Positions 21,121 through 28,202 of a stretch of DNA of 64,000 nt are shown here, piece by piece. The notes under the pieces were generated by a model that saw nothing but the letters and a program-made list of their open reading frames with translations, was not told where the DNA came from and searched no databases. Where the stretch lies: the NCBI RefSeq assembly GCF_900290195.1, contig NZ_OLMF01000004.1, forward strand, positions 423,501 through 487,500, written 5' to 3'. This DNA is from Anaerococcus marasmi (lineage in GTDB: Bacteria; Bacillota; Clostridia; Tissierellales; Peptoniphilaceae). Every line of letters starts with the position of its first letter. Positions within the stretch are counted from its first letter, which is position 1. Position numbers and translations under genes: made by a program.

Positions 21121-22958
21121 TCGAGTAGGAGGTAAATGATTATTTCATTTACCGTCCTCTCACACCACCGTACGTACGGTTCCGTATACGGCGGTTCTAC
21201 AGTTTAATTTGAACTTTATTGTAATAGCTGAATAGGGATATATACCCCCTTTCAGCTATTCTTTTGTTGTTAAGAGCTCTGCTTAATATTGGGCTTTTGG
21301 CTATTCTCCAATAGGATTTGCGTGTATTTGCCCATTGCCAAGCTTGGAATTTTGCTATTCCTAATTTTACTAGATTTGTAAATTTGGTTTTTACTTTCTT
21401 CCAGCCTTTCCACGCACACATTCTGATTCTTCTTCTTAACCATTCGTCTAAAATTTGAAGGTGTTTTCTCATATTTGCAAGTTTGAAATATTGAATCCAT
21501 CCTCTTGCGATTTGGTTGATTTTTATTCTTCTTTGCCTATAGCCTAGTGCATTACTTCTGTTTGTTACCTCTTTTAGTTTTGCCTTTAGTTTCTTTAGGC
21601 TTTCTTTGTGTACTTTTAATTGGGTTCCATTGTTATGGTAAAATCCATACCCTAGATATTTTGTTTGGCTTAATTTTCTTATTGAGGTCTTTTCCTCGTT
21701 TACTTTAAGTTTTAATTTTCCTTCTAACAGATTTTTGACTCTTTTGTAGTATCTTTCGGCTGCTTTCCTATTTCTTGCGAATATTAGCATGTCGTCTGCA
21801 TATCTTACAAATTTGTATCCCCATTTTTCAAGTTCTTGATCAGCTTCATTTAGGTAGATGTTTGCGAGTAATGGACTTAGGGGACCACCTTGTGGTACGC
21901 CTTTGTCTGATTTTACTTTTATTCCATCTATCATTATTCCTGATTTTAGATATTTGTGTATTAAGGATATTACATCTCCATCTTTTATTTCTTCTGATAG
22001 GATTTGTATTAGTTTGGATTGGTTTACTGTGTCGAAGTATTTTTCTAGGTCTAAATCTACTACCCATGTGTATCCTTCATCTGCTATTTCTTTTATCCTT
22101 TTTAAGGCATCGTGTGCTCTTCTATTTGGTCTAAATCCATAGCTGTTTTCTGAAAATTTATTTTCATAGATGGGGCTTAGTATTTGTGCTATTGCTTGTT
22201 GTATTACCCTATCTGTTGTTGTGGGTATTCCTAGATTTCGTTTCTTACCATTTGATTTTGGTATTTGTACCCTTTTTACTGGTTTGGGCTTGTATTTCCT
22301 TGCTCTTATTTGTCCTAGTATTTTATCTTTGTTTTCTTTTAGATGTTCTAGGAGTTCTTCTGTTGATATTCCATCTATTCCTGCTGAACCTTTATTGGAT
22401 TTTACTCTTTTAAAGGCTTCGTTTAGGTTGTTTCTATGGAGTATCTTTTCAATTAGTTCATTTTTGGTATTTTCTTTTGAGTTAATCTTATCATGACTGT
22501 GTCCAGCTGATTTATTTTCACTTTCTGAGTTATCTTTGATTAGTCTGGTTGATTTTCTACAGTCTTTGTCATGATTAGTTTCTTTCATAAATTTATACCT
22601 CCTGTAGTTCGGTCCTTCCTAGTTTTACTAGTACTATGACTTCTGCTGACTTCTCATAGTTCGTTGTTACTACTAAGTCGCCTATGAGACCTCCTCGGGT
22701 AAGAACATATTCTTTCCCCTCATATATCTGCCACATTTACATTTACGTATTCCGTGTAGTTATTGGACTTTACTTTGTTAAGCAAGCTTATCCTACGTAA
22801 CTGCCTTATGTGATTTCTGTTCGTCAGACCAAGAGTTTGCCTAGGGCTTCCTTCAGATTCCACCTCACGATGGACACCCTTGCCTTTGGCTATGTGTTTC
22901 CCACTACCGGGCACACTTAGGACTTGCACCTGTTAGAATATGCTCATGCCGAGCGCAC
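21121..22958 (-). mobile_element. Complete group IIC intron with encoded reverse transcriptase/maturase
   Basis: The minus-strand RNA starts with GTGCGCTC at 22958, the class C 5' end, and ends with CTACTCGA near 21121. Domain V is visible at 21164-21195: a nine-pair stem with a GGAA-type loop, the CGC triad and a two-base bulge. Domain VI is the hairpin at 21127-21155. The element lies directly behind a Rho-independent terminator hairpin on the same strand (22961-23000), the target choice known for group IIC introns. Total length is 1838 nt. It separates asp23 from the hairpin that probably once ended it. Confidence 0.88.
21197..22588 (-). CDS. ltrA: Group II intron reverse transcriptase/maturase (class C)
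   Basis: A 463-residue intron-encoded protein. Reverse transcriptase blocks are in order: SAGIDGIS (RT1, about 68), NLGIPTTTDRVIQQA (RT2), WVVDLDLEKYFD (RT3), GVPQGGPLSPLLANIYL (RT4), and YADD at 263-266 (RT5 catalytic aspartates). A GIIM maturase domain follows (about 360-420, GWIQYFKLANMRKHLQ). There is no C-terminal HNH endonuclease, as in class C. AGGAGG precedes the ATG by 10 nt. The frame is intact, so the intron may be active. Confidence 0.95.
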   Translation of the reverse strand: MKETNHDKDCRKSTRLIKDNSESENKSAGHSHDKINSKENTKNELIEKILHRNNLNEAFKRVKSNKGSAGIDGISTEELLEHLKENKDKILGQIRARKYKPKPVKRVQIPKSNGKKRNLGIPTTTDRVIQQAIAQILSPIYENKFSENSYGFRPNRRAHDALKRIKEIADEGYTWVVDLDLEKYFDTVNQSKLIQILSEEIKDGDVISLIHKYLKSGIMIDGIKVKSDKGVPQGGPLSPLLANIYLNEADQELEKWGYKFVRYADDMLIFARNRKAAERYYKRVKNLLEGKLKLKVNEEKTSIRKLSQTKYLGYGFYHNNGTQLKVHKESLKKLKAKLKEVTNRSNALGYRQRRIKINQIARGWIQYFKLANMRKHLQILDEWLRRRIRMCAWKGWKKVKTKFTNLVKLGIAKFQAWQWANTRKSYWRIAKSPILSRALNNKRIAERGYISLFSYYNKVQIKL

Positions 22959-22960
22959 TT

Positions 22961-23000
22961 AAAAACTCCCCTCTATCTACACGATAGAAGGGAGTTTTTT
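22961..23000. terminator. Terminator hairpin of queT; group IIC intron target
   Basis: AAAACTCCC-TCTAT pairs with ATAGA-GGGAGTTTT around a 7-nt loop, with U-runs on both strands, so it can stop queT (minus) and originally asp23 (plus). The intron insertion point lies 2 nt beyond it. Confidence 0.85.
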
Positions 23001-23488
23001 TAAAATTCTCTAATATATTTCATAAATCCATCATTCTTTTCAAGCATTTTAAATATTAAAACACCTATAATACTAACCATAATAAATTCACTTGCCATAA
23101 ACTCGAGAATCATAATAAATAATACAGCATCATTAGCTAAAATAAAATATGTTCCCAAAGCAGGCACAATCACCATTAGTACTGGCCACAAAGAAGCAAT
23201 AAATAAATTCTTACTCTTTAACATGAGACGGAAAGCAACATATGATGATAAGGTTCCAAACACCACATCAAAAGCAGCCATCGGTGAAAACAAGTTGGCT
23301 ATAGCACATCCTAATACTAGACCTGGTATGAATCTCTTGTTATAAAACACAAGAAGAACCATAATTTCACTAAACCTTAGTTGGATTGGTCCATATGATG
23401 CCATAGGCAACAATAAAGTAAGCACAGCATATAAAGCTGCAACGATTGCGGATTTTACCAAAAAATTAGTATCCAAATTATTTTTCAT
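23000..23488 (-). CDS. queT: QueT-family ECF transporter substrate-binding (S) component
   Basis: A 162-residue integral membrane protein with five to six hydrophobic helices and the QueT block GPIQLRFSEIMVLLVFYNKR near residue 32-51, followed by FSPMAAFDVVFGTL. QueT proteins import queuosine precursors, pairing with a shared ECF energizing module not in this window. The start is the ATG at 23488, with AAGGAG 6 nt upstream; the frame runs 18 codons further up, but that stretch is the riboswitch leader. The preQ1 riboswitch supports the substrate. Confidence 0.92.
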   Translation of the reverse strand: MKNNLDTNFLVKSAIVAALYAVLTLLLPMASYGPIQLRFSEIMVLLVFYNKRFIPGLVLGCAIANLFSPMAAFDVVFGTLSSYVAFRLMLKSKNLFIASLWPVLMVIVPALGTYFILANDAVLFIMILEFMASEFIMVSIIGVLIFKMLEKNDGFMKYIREF

Positions 23489-23496
23489 TTTACACT

Positions 23497-23535
23497 CCTT
23501 GATATTTTTTACAATGGGTCCCAAGAAACATTGCC
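23497..23535 (-). promoter_or_regulatory. PreQ1-I riboswitch in the queT leader
   Basis: On the minus strand GCAATG (23534-23529) pairs with CATTGT (23516-23511) to form P1. The loop is TTTCTTGGGACC, with the expected C-rich pattern, and an A-rich tail TAAAAAATATCAAG follows. CTTG in the loop can pair with CAAG in the tail (P2), making the H-type pseudoknot. The tail runs into the AAGGAG box, so ligand binding should block translation initiation. The match is to the known preQ1-I layout, judged by eye. Confidence 0.75.
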
Positions 23536-23540
23536 TAACC

Positions 23541-23568
23541 ATTATAGCATAAAATACACCTTTTGCAA
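23541..23568 (-). promoter_or_regulatory. Promoter of queT
   Basis: On the minus strand TTGCAA (23568-23563), a 16-nt spacer ending in TGC (extended -10), and TATAAT (23546-23541) lie just before the riboswitch. Confidence 0.7.
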
Positions 23569-23579
23569 GTTATGAAATT

Positions 23580-24353
23580 AGATAATACAAATGAAATTAA
23601 AAAGAATAACATATAATTTTTGGTTAAGATGAATTGAACCATGTATAGTATAAGCATTAAAGGGCTCTTGCAAAATGAATAAATCCGACCAATATCATTA
23701 GAAAAAGCTCCATGGAAGTCTCAACAATCCGACTTGCAATAAGACTACAAGGATTTCAGTTCTTATAAGTCTTTTAGCGTTTGAGTAATATCACTTGTCA
23801 AAAGCTTTGGCAAAGCTCTCGGTTAAGTTCTCTGTAGTCCTTATAGCAATGATGATTATAAGCACAATAGCGTGGGCTATGAAAAGATCAGTTATTCCAA
23901 ATATTATAAAAATAATTTGCCTCTAGCATGGAAGCTCAAAGACTTTCTAGATATAGTTTCTTGGTATTGCTACTTTCTGCCCATATATCAAATCCGGTGC
24001 CTCCTAACGATTAATCCCCTACCTTGTAGCAAGGATATTAGGCTTAAAAATCAAGACCCTATCACTCGTTGGCTTAACCTTTTTCCTAGACTCCTATCCC
24101 TCAGTTATTTAAGAGATTCCTTATTCTATAATTCATTCTTAACCTAAAATAATCCTAAAGGACTTCAATTGACTTACTTATTTCCCCAATATCTATCTTA
24201 GTATGATGTTGGATACTTCTTAGGAGTATTTCTTAAGTATAGCTTAATTCATCGCTTATACAATCTTAAGTTTTAATTTTATTTAATAGCTTTTAATGTC
24301 TATCATTATCTTTTGATAATTGATTAATCATCAATAAAAGGTAATGTAAACTT
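23580..24353. other. Non-coding or decayed region between queT and the C39 lipoprotein
   Basis: No gene can be supported here. The only longer frame (23872-24147, plus) has no ribosome binding site and no recognisable sequence. A GGGCTCTTGCAAAA stretch near 23661-23674 is reminiscent of terminal repeats of ISL3-like elements, and all frames are broken by stops, so a degraded insertion sequence is possible. No second terminal repeat was found. Confidence 0.35.
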
Positions 24354-25241
24354 ATGAAGTTCAATAGGTTGATATTTTTGTTAGCTGCACTTTTTTTATG
24401 CTCGTGTTCTAACAAAAGAAAATTTGATAATGAATACTTAGATAAAGAAAACCTTCAGATGATAGAAGAAATCAATTCCATTGCCAAGGATACTTTTAAT
24501 AAAGGAGAAGATTTCGTTAATAATTTAGATGTTGTAAACGAAACTAAGCCTGTTTATAAAACTGATAGGAGAGATGATTTAATTAAAAACTTAGAGGATC
24601 CTGCAAAGAAAGACCCAAAGGCCAAATGGGTTTATGATAATTTCAAGAATTTAACCGATACTGAGGCCTACCTTACTGGAAATGACCCCGATACTATTGA
24701 ATTCGTATATAATATGAATCATAATATCAAAGATTTCCCATATAAGGAAGGTGAAAGCATTAAGCTTGATAGACCTACCCCTTACTATATTCAATGGGAT
24801 AATAGATGGGCATACCAGGAGCTATCAGATATTAATATAGGTGTTGCTGGCTGCGGACCAACTTCCATGGCCATGGTCTTAGCTAGGCTTAGGAATGATC
24901 CTTCTATAACTCCTAAAACAATCGGAGAAGATGCAAAAGAATATATGGTTGAAGAAGGAATTGCTTGGAGCTTTTTTACAGATGAAGCTAATAAGTATGG
25001 ATATAAATGTGAAGACTTAGAAAAAGATAAGCAAAAAATGATAGAGGCATTAAAGGATGGTCCTTTAATAGTTTCTGTCGAAAGGGGATATTTCACCCTT
25101 GCCGGTCATATTTTCGTAATAGATTCGTATAAAGACGGTAAATTTATTATAAATGATCCAAATAGTATAAAAAATACCATGCGAGAATGGGACTATGAGC
25201 AGATTCAAGACCAAATAGTCCACATCTGGAAATTTTCTTAA
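24354..25241 (+). CDS. Lipoprotein with C39-like papain-fold peptidase domain
   Basis: A 295-residue exported protein. A short basic N-terminus and hydrophobic stretch end in a lipobox, LFLCSC (about residues 13-18). From about residue 140 it matches the peptidase C39-like fold: YYIQWDNRWAYQ, the nucleophile in AGCGPTSMAMVLARL (about residue 166), the catalytic His in LAGHIFVIDSY (about 252), and an acidic/Asn partner in IINDPNS. The substrate is unknown; such lipoproteins act outside the membrane on proteins or peptides. It lies upstream of tRNA-Lys and outside the prophage. Confidence 0.82.
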   Translation: MKFNRLIFLLAALFLCSCSNKRKFDNEYLDKENLQMIEEINSIAKDTFNKGEDFVNNLDVVNETKPVYKTDRRDDLIKNLEDPAKKDPKAKWVYDNFKNLTDTEAYLTGNDPDTIEFVYNMNHNIKDFPYKEGESIKLDRPTPYYIQWDNRWAYQELSDINIGVAGCGPTSMAMVLARLRNDPSITPKTIGEDAKEYMVEEGIAWSFFTDEANKYGYKCEDLEKDKQKMIEALKDGPLIVSVERGYFTLAGHIFVIDSYKDGKFIINDPNSIKNTMREWDYEQIQDQIVHIWKFS

Positions 25242-25249
25242 AAAAATAT

Positions 25250-25278
25250 TTGACAGCTACCCCGGAACATGGTACTAT
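25250..25278 (+). promoter_or_regulatory. Promoter of tRNA-Lys
   Basis: TTGACA (25250-25255), 17-nt spacer, TACTAT (25273-25278). The tRNA starts 18 nt downstream. Confidence 0.75.
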
Positions 25279-25295
25279 ATAAGGGTAGTTGATAC

Positions 25296-25371
25296 GCACC
25301 ATTAGCTCAGTTGGTAGAGCACCTGACTCTTAATCAGGGTGTCCAGAGTTCGAGTCTCTGATGGTGCACCA
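25296..25371 (+). tRNA. tRNA-Lys(CTT), CCA encoded; prophage attachment gene
   Basis: A 76-nt cloverleaf. The acceptor GCACCAT pairs with ATGGTGC, the D arm is AGCTCAGTTGGTAGAGC, the anticodon loop CTCTTAA gives CTT (Lys), the T arm is CAGAGTTCGAGTCTCTG, and the end is ACCA. The last 14 nt are part of the 15-bp att repeat, so the gene is restored intact by the phage left end. Confidence 0.96.
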
Positions 25372-25372
25372 A
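25358..25372. repeat. attL core repeat
   Basis: CTGATGGTGCACCAA at the tRNA-Lys 3' end, identical to 61031-61045. Sequence outside the 15 bp differs, which fixes the core. Confidence 0.9.
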
Positions 25373-25414
25373 GAATTTAATACAAACCTTCATATTTCAA
25401 CCTTTTGAAAATCA

Positions 25415-25436
25415 ATGTGGGCAATATGTGGGTAAT
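25415..25436. repeat. Left integrase arm-type sites
   Basis: Two tandem TGTGGG(C/T)AA units spaced 11 nt apart. The same pair occurs at 60928-60950 near attR. Their position inside both ends fits arm-type binding sites for the integrase. Confidence 0.65.
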
Positions 25437-25437
25437 A

Positions 25438-25468
25438 AAAAAGAGGAGAATTTCACTCCTCCTTTTTA
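25438..25468. terminator. Bidirectional terminator at the end of the lysis module
   Basis: GAGGAG pairs with CTCCTC around a short loop, with A-run and T-run on either side. It lies between the holin and attL and should stop the late phage transcript (minus). Confidence 0.8.
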
Positions 25469-25512
25469 TTTGCAAAAATCTTCCTGTTATTATTTAAAAT
25501 CTTAAGGTGATA

Positions 25513-25716
25513 TTATTTTTCTTTATTATATGCTTCACTAGATATCTTAACTAGGGCTCCTAATAAAGTATTAACTGCTGCTAGTACCGCAGTAACCCTT
25601 TCAACATTTCCATAGTTGTACGTCCCTAGGATCGCAACTATAAAAGTACTTACTGGTATCGCTACTAAAGATATAGTTTTTAAAACATCATAGACTTTAT
25701 TATTTTTAAAAATCAT
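25513..25716 (-). CDS. Phage holin
   Basis: A 67-residue protein with two hydrophobic segments, TISLVAIPVSTFIVAIL (about 13-30) and TAVLAAVNTLLGALV (about 42-56), and a charged C-terminus. This matches small class II holins of the phi-LC3 type that let endolysin cross the membrane. It is the last late gene of the phage. hicAB is wedged between it and the endolysin. Confidence 0.85.
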   Translation of the reverse strand: MIFKNNKVYDVLKTISLVAIPVSTFIVAILGTYNYGNVERVTAVLAAVNTLLGALVKISSEAYNKEK

Positions 25717-25740
25717 TTTTTTCTCCTCAATTTCTGTACT

Positions 25741-25768
25741 AAAAAAGCGACTACAAACGTAATCGCTT
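25741..25768 (-). terminator. Terminator after hicB
   Basis: On the minus strand AAGCGATTAC and GTAGTCGCTT form a stem followed by TTTT. It ends just after the hicB stop. Confidence 0.75.
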
Positions 25769-25773
25769 AATTC

Positions 25774-26118
25774 TTACATGCTTAATTTATATAAAGCTAA
25801 TTGATTTAACGAAATCCCCTCATGCTCTGCTTCTTCCGCAAGTTTTTTATGCAATGATTTAGGCAATCTTAAATTAAATTTGCCTGAATATGTCTTATCA
25901 ACTGGTTCTGGAATTTTTTCTTTATCTTCAATCATTACTTCCAAGTTGCTTGCTAGCATTTCCATTACTAAATTGTAGCATTCTTCAAGGGTATCTCCAT
26001 CTGCCCTTACTTCAGGTATTTCTTGAACTTGCCCAAAGTAATAATCGCCATCCTCATCTTTAACTTTATGAATTTTTACATTCCATGGTAAAGATAAATA
26101 ATAGTTTAACTCTTTCAT
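25774..26118 (-). CDS. hicB: HicB-family antitoxin
   Basis: A 114-residue antitoxin. Residues 1 to about 60 form the partial RNase H-like HicB domain (DEDGDYYFGQVQEIPEVRADG, TLEECYNLV). The C-terminus is a ribbon-helix-helix DNA-binding segment, KFNLRLPKSLHKKLAEEAE then GISLNQLALYKL. It should neutralise HicA and repress the operon. It lies 29 nt after hicA. Confidence 0.92.
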   Translation of the reverse strand: MKELNYYLSLPWNVKIHKVKDEDGDYYFGQVQEIPEVRADGDTLEECYNLVMEMLASNLEVMIEDKEKIPEPVDKTYSGKFNLRLPKSLHKKLAEEAEHEGISLNQLALYKLSM

Positions 26119-26147
26119 AAAAGTGTATTTGACTAGTTTTAGGGGAG

Positions 26148-26387
26148 CTAATCCTCCCCATCTAGTATATTCAGTAGGTCTTCAACTTGATATTTCCTTA
26201 CTGGGTTTCTAGCTAAAACCAAGTTAAAAACTTTACCGTCTGACTTTCTTTTGAAAACTTGATGACTACCGGCGTTGGATTTTCTTCTTTCAAATCCTTC
26301 CCATTCTAACACTTTTTCAATTTCGTCCGGACTAATGTTATTGGGGCTGGTCTTCATCTTCTTGATAAGCTTATCTTTTTTAGTCAA
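26148..26387 (-). CDS. hicA: HicA-family mRNA interferase toxin
   Basis: A 79-residue dsRBD-fold toxin. The catalytic His is in SNAGSHQVFKRKSDG, and the KVLEWEGFERRKS and VEDLLNIL blocks are typical. The start is taken as the TTG at 26387: AGGAGG lies 10 nt upstream, and the longer frame to 26513 would run through the promoter and into the endolysin gene. An ATG 10 codons inside (MKTSPNN) is the alternative start. Confidence 0.88.
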   Translation of the reverse strand: MTKKDKLIKKMKTSPNNISPDEIEKVLEWEGFERRKSNAGSHQVFKRKSDGKVFNLVLARNPVRKYQVEDLLNILDGED

Positions 26388-26409
26388 ATACTTTTCACCT
26401 CCTGTTATT

Positions 26410-26438
26410 ATAGTACCATATATAGTATCATTTGTCAA
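26410..26438 (-). promoter_or_regulatory. hicAB promoter with overlapping palindromic operator
   Basis: On the minus strand TTGACA (26438-26433), 17-nt spacer, TACTAT (26415-26410). An imperfect 20-bp palindrome at 26411-26430, centred on ATATAT, covers the spacer and -10, a natural site for HicB autorepression. The pair is therefore expressed in the lysogen independently of phage late transcription. Confidence 0.65.
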
Positions 26439-26439
26439 G

Positions 26440-27189
26440 CTAAAAAAGTATCCATGGAGTAGTATCTCCACTAGTATATCTATAAGCAACGTAGCGTCTT
26501 TTACCTGAATCATTTCCTATATATGAGATCCATCTACATCCGTTTTCTTCATATACTGAATCATAGTAGATATTTTCCCAAGCTCCGTACTGCGCCACAA
26601 TTGGTGCATCTGTACTTGGATATGCACGTATATTACATACAGTAGTAGTCAATCCATGCCAATCTTCATCTTTAACCTTGTGCCATTTAGTAGATGGAGT
26701 GTTTTTCTTTTTAGGCTTAGATTCTTCTATAGCTCCTATTGGTCTAAAGTATCTTACAGGATAATATGAATCATCTAGGTAGTACCAGTATCCCTCATTC
26801 TCATTATTAGTTGTTACTGTCCAGTTAAGTCCAGCGTTACAGTGGATGATTTCTCCTTTTCTTAGGAAAATACCAGTATGGCCATACTCTCCACCGCTTC
26901 CGCCTTCTACACCTTTTATAAAGATATCACCCTCTCTTACTTCATCGTAAGATATTTCTTTAAGATACTTACCTTCTCTTGCTAGTCTAAAAAGGTCTTC
27001 TGTTGATCCATTCCACATTGTCTCAGGTATAAATCCACCCTTCTTAAGACACTTATATTGAAAAGATGAGCAATCATCAGTAGCACTGTTATAGCTTGCT
27101 TCTTTTCCTATTCTTCCTCCGCCCATTACATATTCAGGCACATGCCATCTACTCTTTGCATAGTCAATCATTGCTTTTACACTTCCCAT
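26440..27189 (-). CDS. Endolysin: NlpC/P60-like peptidoglycan amidohydrolase with C-terminal SH3 domain
   Basis: A 249-residue lysin. Residues 1 to about 150 form the cysteine amidase/peptidase domain seen in Pal-like phage lysins: catalytic Cys in ATDDCSSFQYKCL (about residue 40) and His in GEYGHTGIFLRKGE (about 103). After a KPKKKNTPS linker, residues 165-249 form an SH3-type cell-wall binding domain (TTTVCNIRAYPSTDAPIVA, WISYIG). It degrades host peptidoglycan at lysis. Confidence 0.9.
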   Translation of the reverse strand: MGSVKAMIDYAKSRWHVPEYVMGGGRIGKEASYNSATDDCSSFQYKCLKKGGFIPETMWNGSTEDLFRLAREGKYLKEISYDEVREGDIFIKGVEGGSGGEYGHTGIFLRKGEIIHCNAGLNWTVTTNNENEGYWYYLDDSYYPVRYFRPIGAIEESKPKKKNTPSTKWHKVKDEDWHGLTTTVCNIRAYPSTDAPIVAQYGAWENIYYDSVYEENGCRWISYIGNDSGKRRYVAYRYTSGDTTPWILF

Positions 27190-27215
27190 AAATTCCTCCT
27201 TTTATAGTCTTAAAA

Positions 27216-27237
27216 AGCAGCTACGATTGTAACTGCT
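27216..27237 (-). terminator. Hairpin between the coiled-coil gene and endolysin
   Basis: On the minus strand AGCAGTTAC pairs with GTAGCTGCT (one mismatch) and is followed by TTTTTAA. It overlaps the stop of the upstream gene. Confidence 0.65.
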
Positions 27238-27688
27238 CTTTAGGTTCATTTTTCAATGACTCTCTTATTATTTTTACATTTTTCCCAACTTCATCTACCA
27301 TCTCTTTTGTTGCCAGAGTTTCCGAGTGGTCTTTTAGTACATCTAGTTGAGTATCTAGCTTATCAAATCTCTTGTCTATGTTTTCAAAATCTGCTTCAGC
27401 AGTTTTACTATGTTCTTCTAGCTGAGTACTGTAGGTTTTGATACTTAAGTCAGTACTGGCCAATACTGTTGCTAGATACTTATTTAGTTCAACTGCTTCT
27501 TTCAATCTTTTCTCTTCTAAATCGTCTTTTCTAATAGCTCTTTCTCTTTCCCAGGTCTTTTGGTTCTTCCAATTATTATTGAAGTTTATTAGCCCTACAA
27601 AAAGAGCTGCTATAACTACTATAGAGATAACAAAACTTATTCCCCTGTCTATTCCTATTTTATATAAAGTATCTACTAAAACATTCAT
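27221..27688 (-). CDS. Membrane-anchored coiled-coil phage protein
   Basis: A 155-residue protein with one N-terminal membrane helix (VISIVVIAALFVGLINF, about 20-36) and a long charged, heptad-rich tail. It resembles XhlA/holin-associated proteins found before the lysins of Gram-positive phages. Its role in lysis or membrane anchoring is inferred from position only. Confidence 0.55.
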   Translation of the reverse strand: MNVLVDTLYKIGIDRGISFVISIVVIAALFVGLINFNNNWKNQKTWERERAIRKDDLEEKRLKEAVELNKYLATVLASTDLSIKTYSTQLEEHSKTAEADFENIDKRFDKLDTQLDVLKDHSETLATKEMVDEVGKNVKIIRESLKNEPKEQLQS

Positions 27689-27763
27689 GGAGTTACCTCC
27701 TTCCCTACATATCCATCTTCTTTCTGCCTATCTAAAATTTAGTAAGGCACTAGATACTTTCAC

Positions 27764-27898
27764 TTATTCAGCTAAATATCCGACACCCATTTCTTCAAGC
27801 ATGGTCTTAACTTCTGCCTTAAGTGATATAGGTACTTTCTTAAAAGTTAATGCACCACATGTAATTCTGTAGCATAAAAATTCTATTACCGTCATCAT
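27764..27898 (-). CDS. Small phage protein (44 aa)
   Basis: A 44-codon frame with AGGAGG 4 nt before the ATG at 27898 (a second ATG follows directly). The residues FKKVPISLKAEVKTMLEE resemble small proteins found between baseplate and lysis genes in many Gram-positive phages. No function is known. Confidence 0.6.
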   Translation of the reverse strand: MMTVIEFLCYRITCGALTFKKVPISLKAEVKTMLEEMGVGYLAE

Positions 27899-27909
27899 CT
27901 CACCTCCTT

Positions 27910-28185
27910 TCATTCGCTATAAACTTTAAGTATAATTTCTTGCAATAGATCTTCAGTAGAGCTTTGAGATTTACCTATAAGGTCTATCTCCTGCTGTTTT
28001 GCCTCTAAATACTCATGTAAACTCATCTGCACTTCATCATAAATGTAAAGTTCAGATTTTTCTTTTTTCTTATCATTCTTGTCTACATAAGGTCTAATGT
28101 TAGTATGGATATACACAGTATCCTTACCAATAATAAGTTTTTTACTAGATTCTTTAGACCCTATTACATCTTTTGATTTTTTCAT
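27910..28185 (-). CDS. Hypothetical phage protein between baseplate and lysis genes
   Basis: A 91-residue charged protein without membrane segments. It lies 17 nt after the baseplate gene and is in the late operon. I do not recognise a domain. Confidence 0.6.
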   Translation of the reverse strand: MKKSKDVIGSKESSKKLIIGKDTVYIHTNIRPYVDKNDKKKEKSELYIYDEVQMSLHEYLEAKQQEIDLIGKSQSSTEDLLQEIILKVYSE

Positions 28186-28202
28186 CTAAACCTCCTTATC
28201 AT

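Noticed and set aside
21197-22588. Diversity-generating retroelement reverse transcriptase paired with the baseplate protein
   Set aside because: The reverse transcriptase has a maturase domain and lies in a class C intron with domain V; it is outside the prophage and no template repeat was found.
21270-22929. Several frames of 60-119 codons overlapping the group II intron maturase
   Set aside because: They are shadows of the reverse transcriptase frame or of structured intron RNA.
23872-24147. Open frame of 91 codons in the region after queT
   Set aside because: No ribosome binding site, no recognisable protein pattern, low-complexity composition typical of a chance frame.
26388-26513. N-terminal extension of hicA
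   Set aside because: It covers the hicA promoter and endolysin 3' end; the TTG at 26387 with AGGAGG upstream is a better start.
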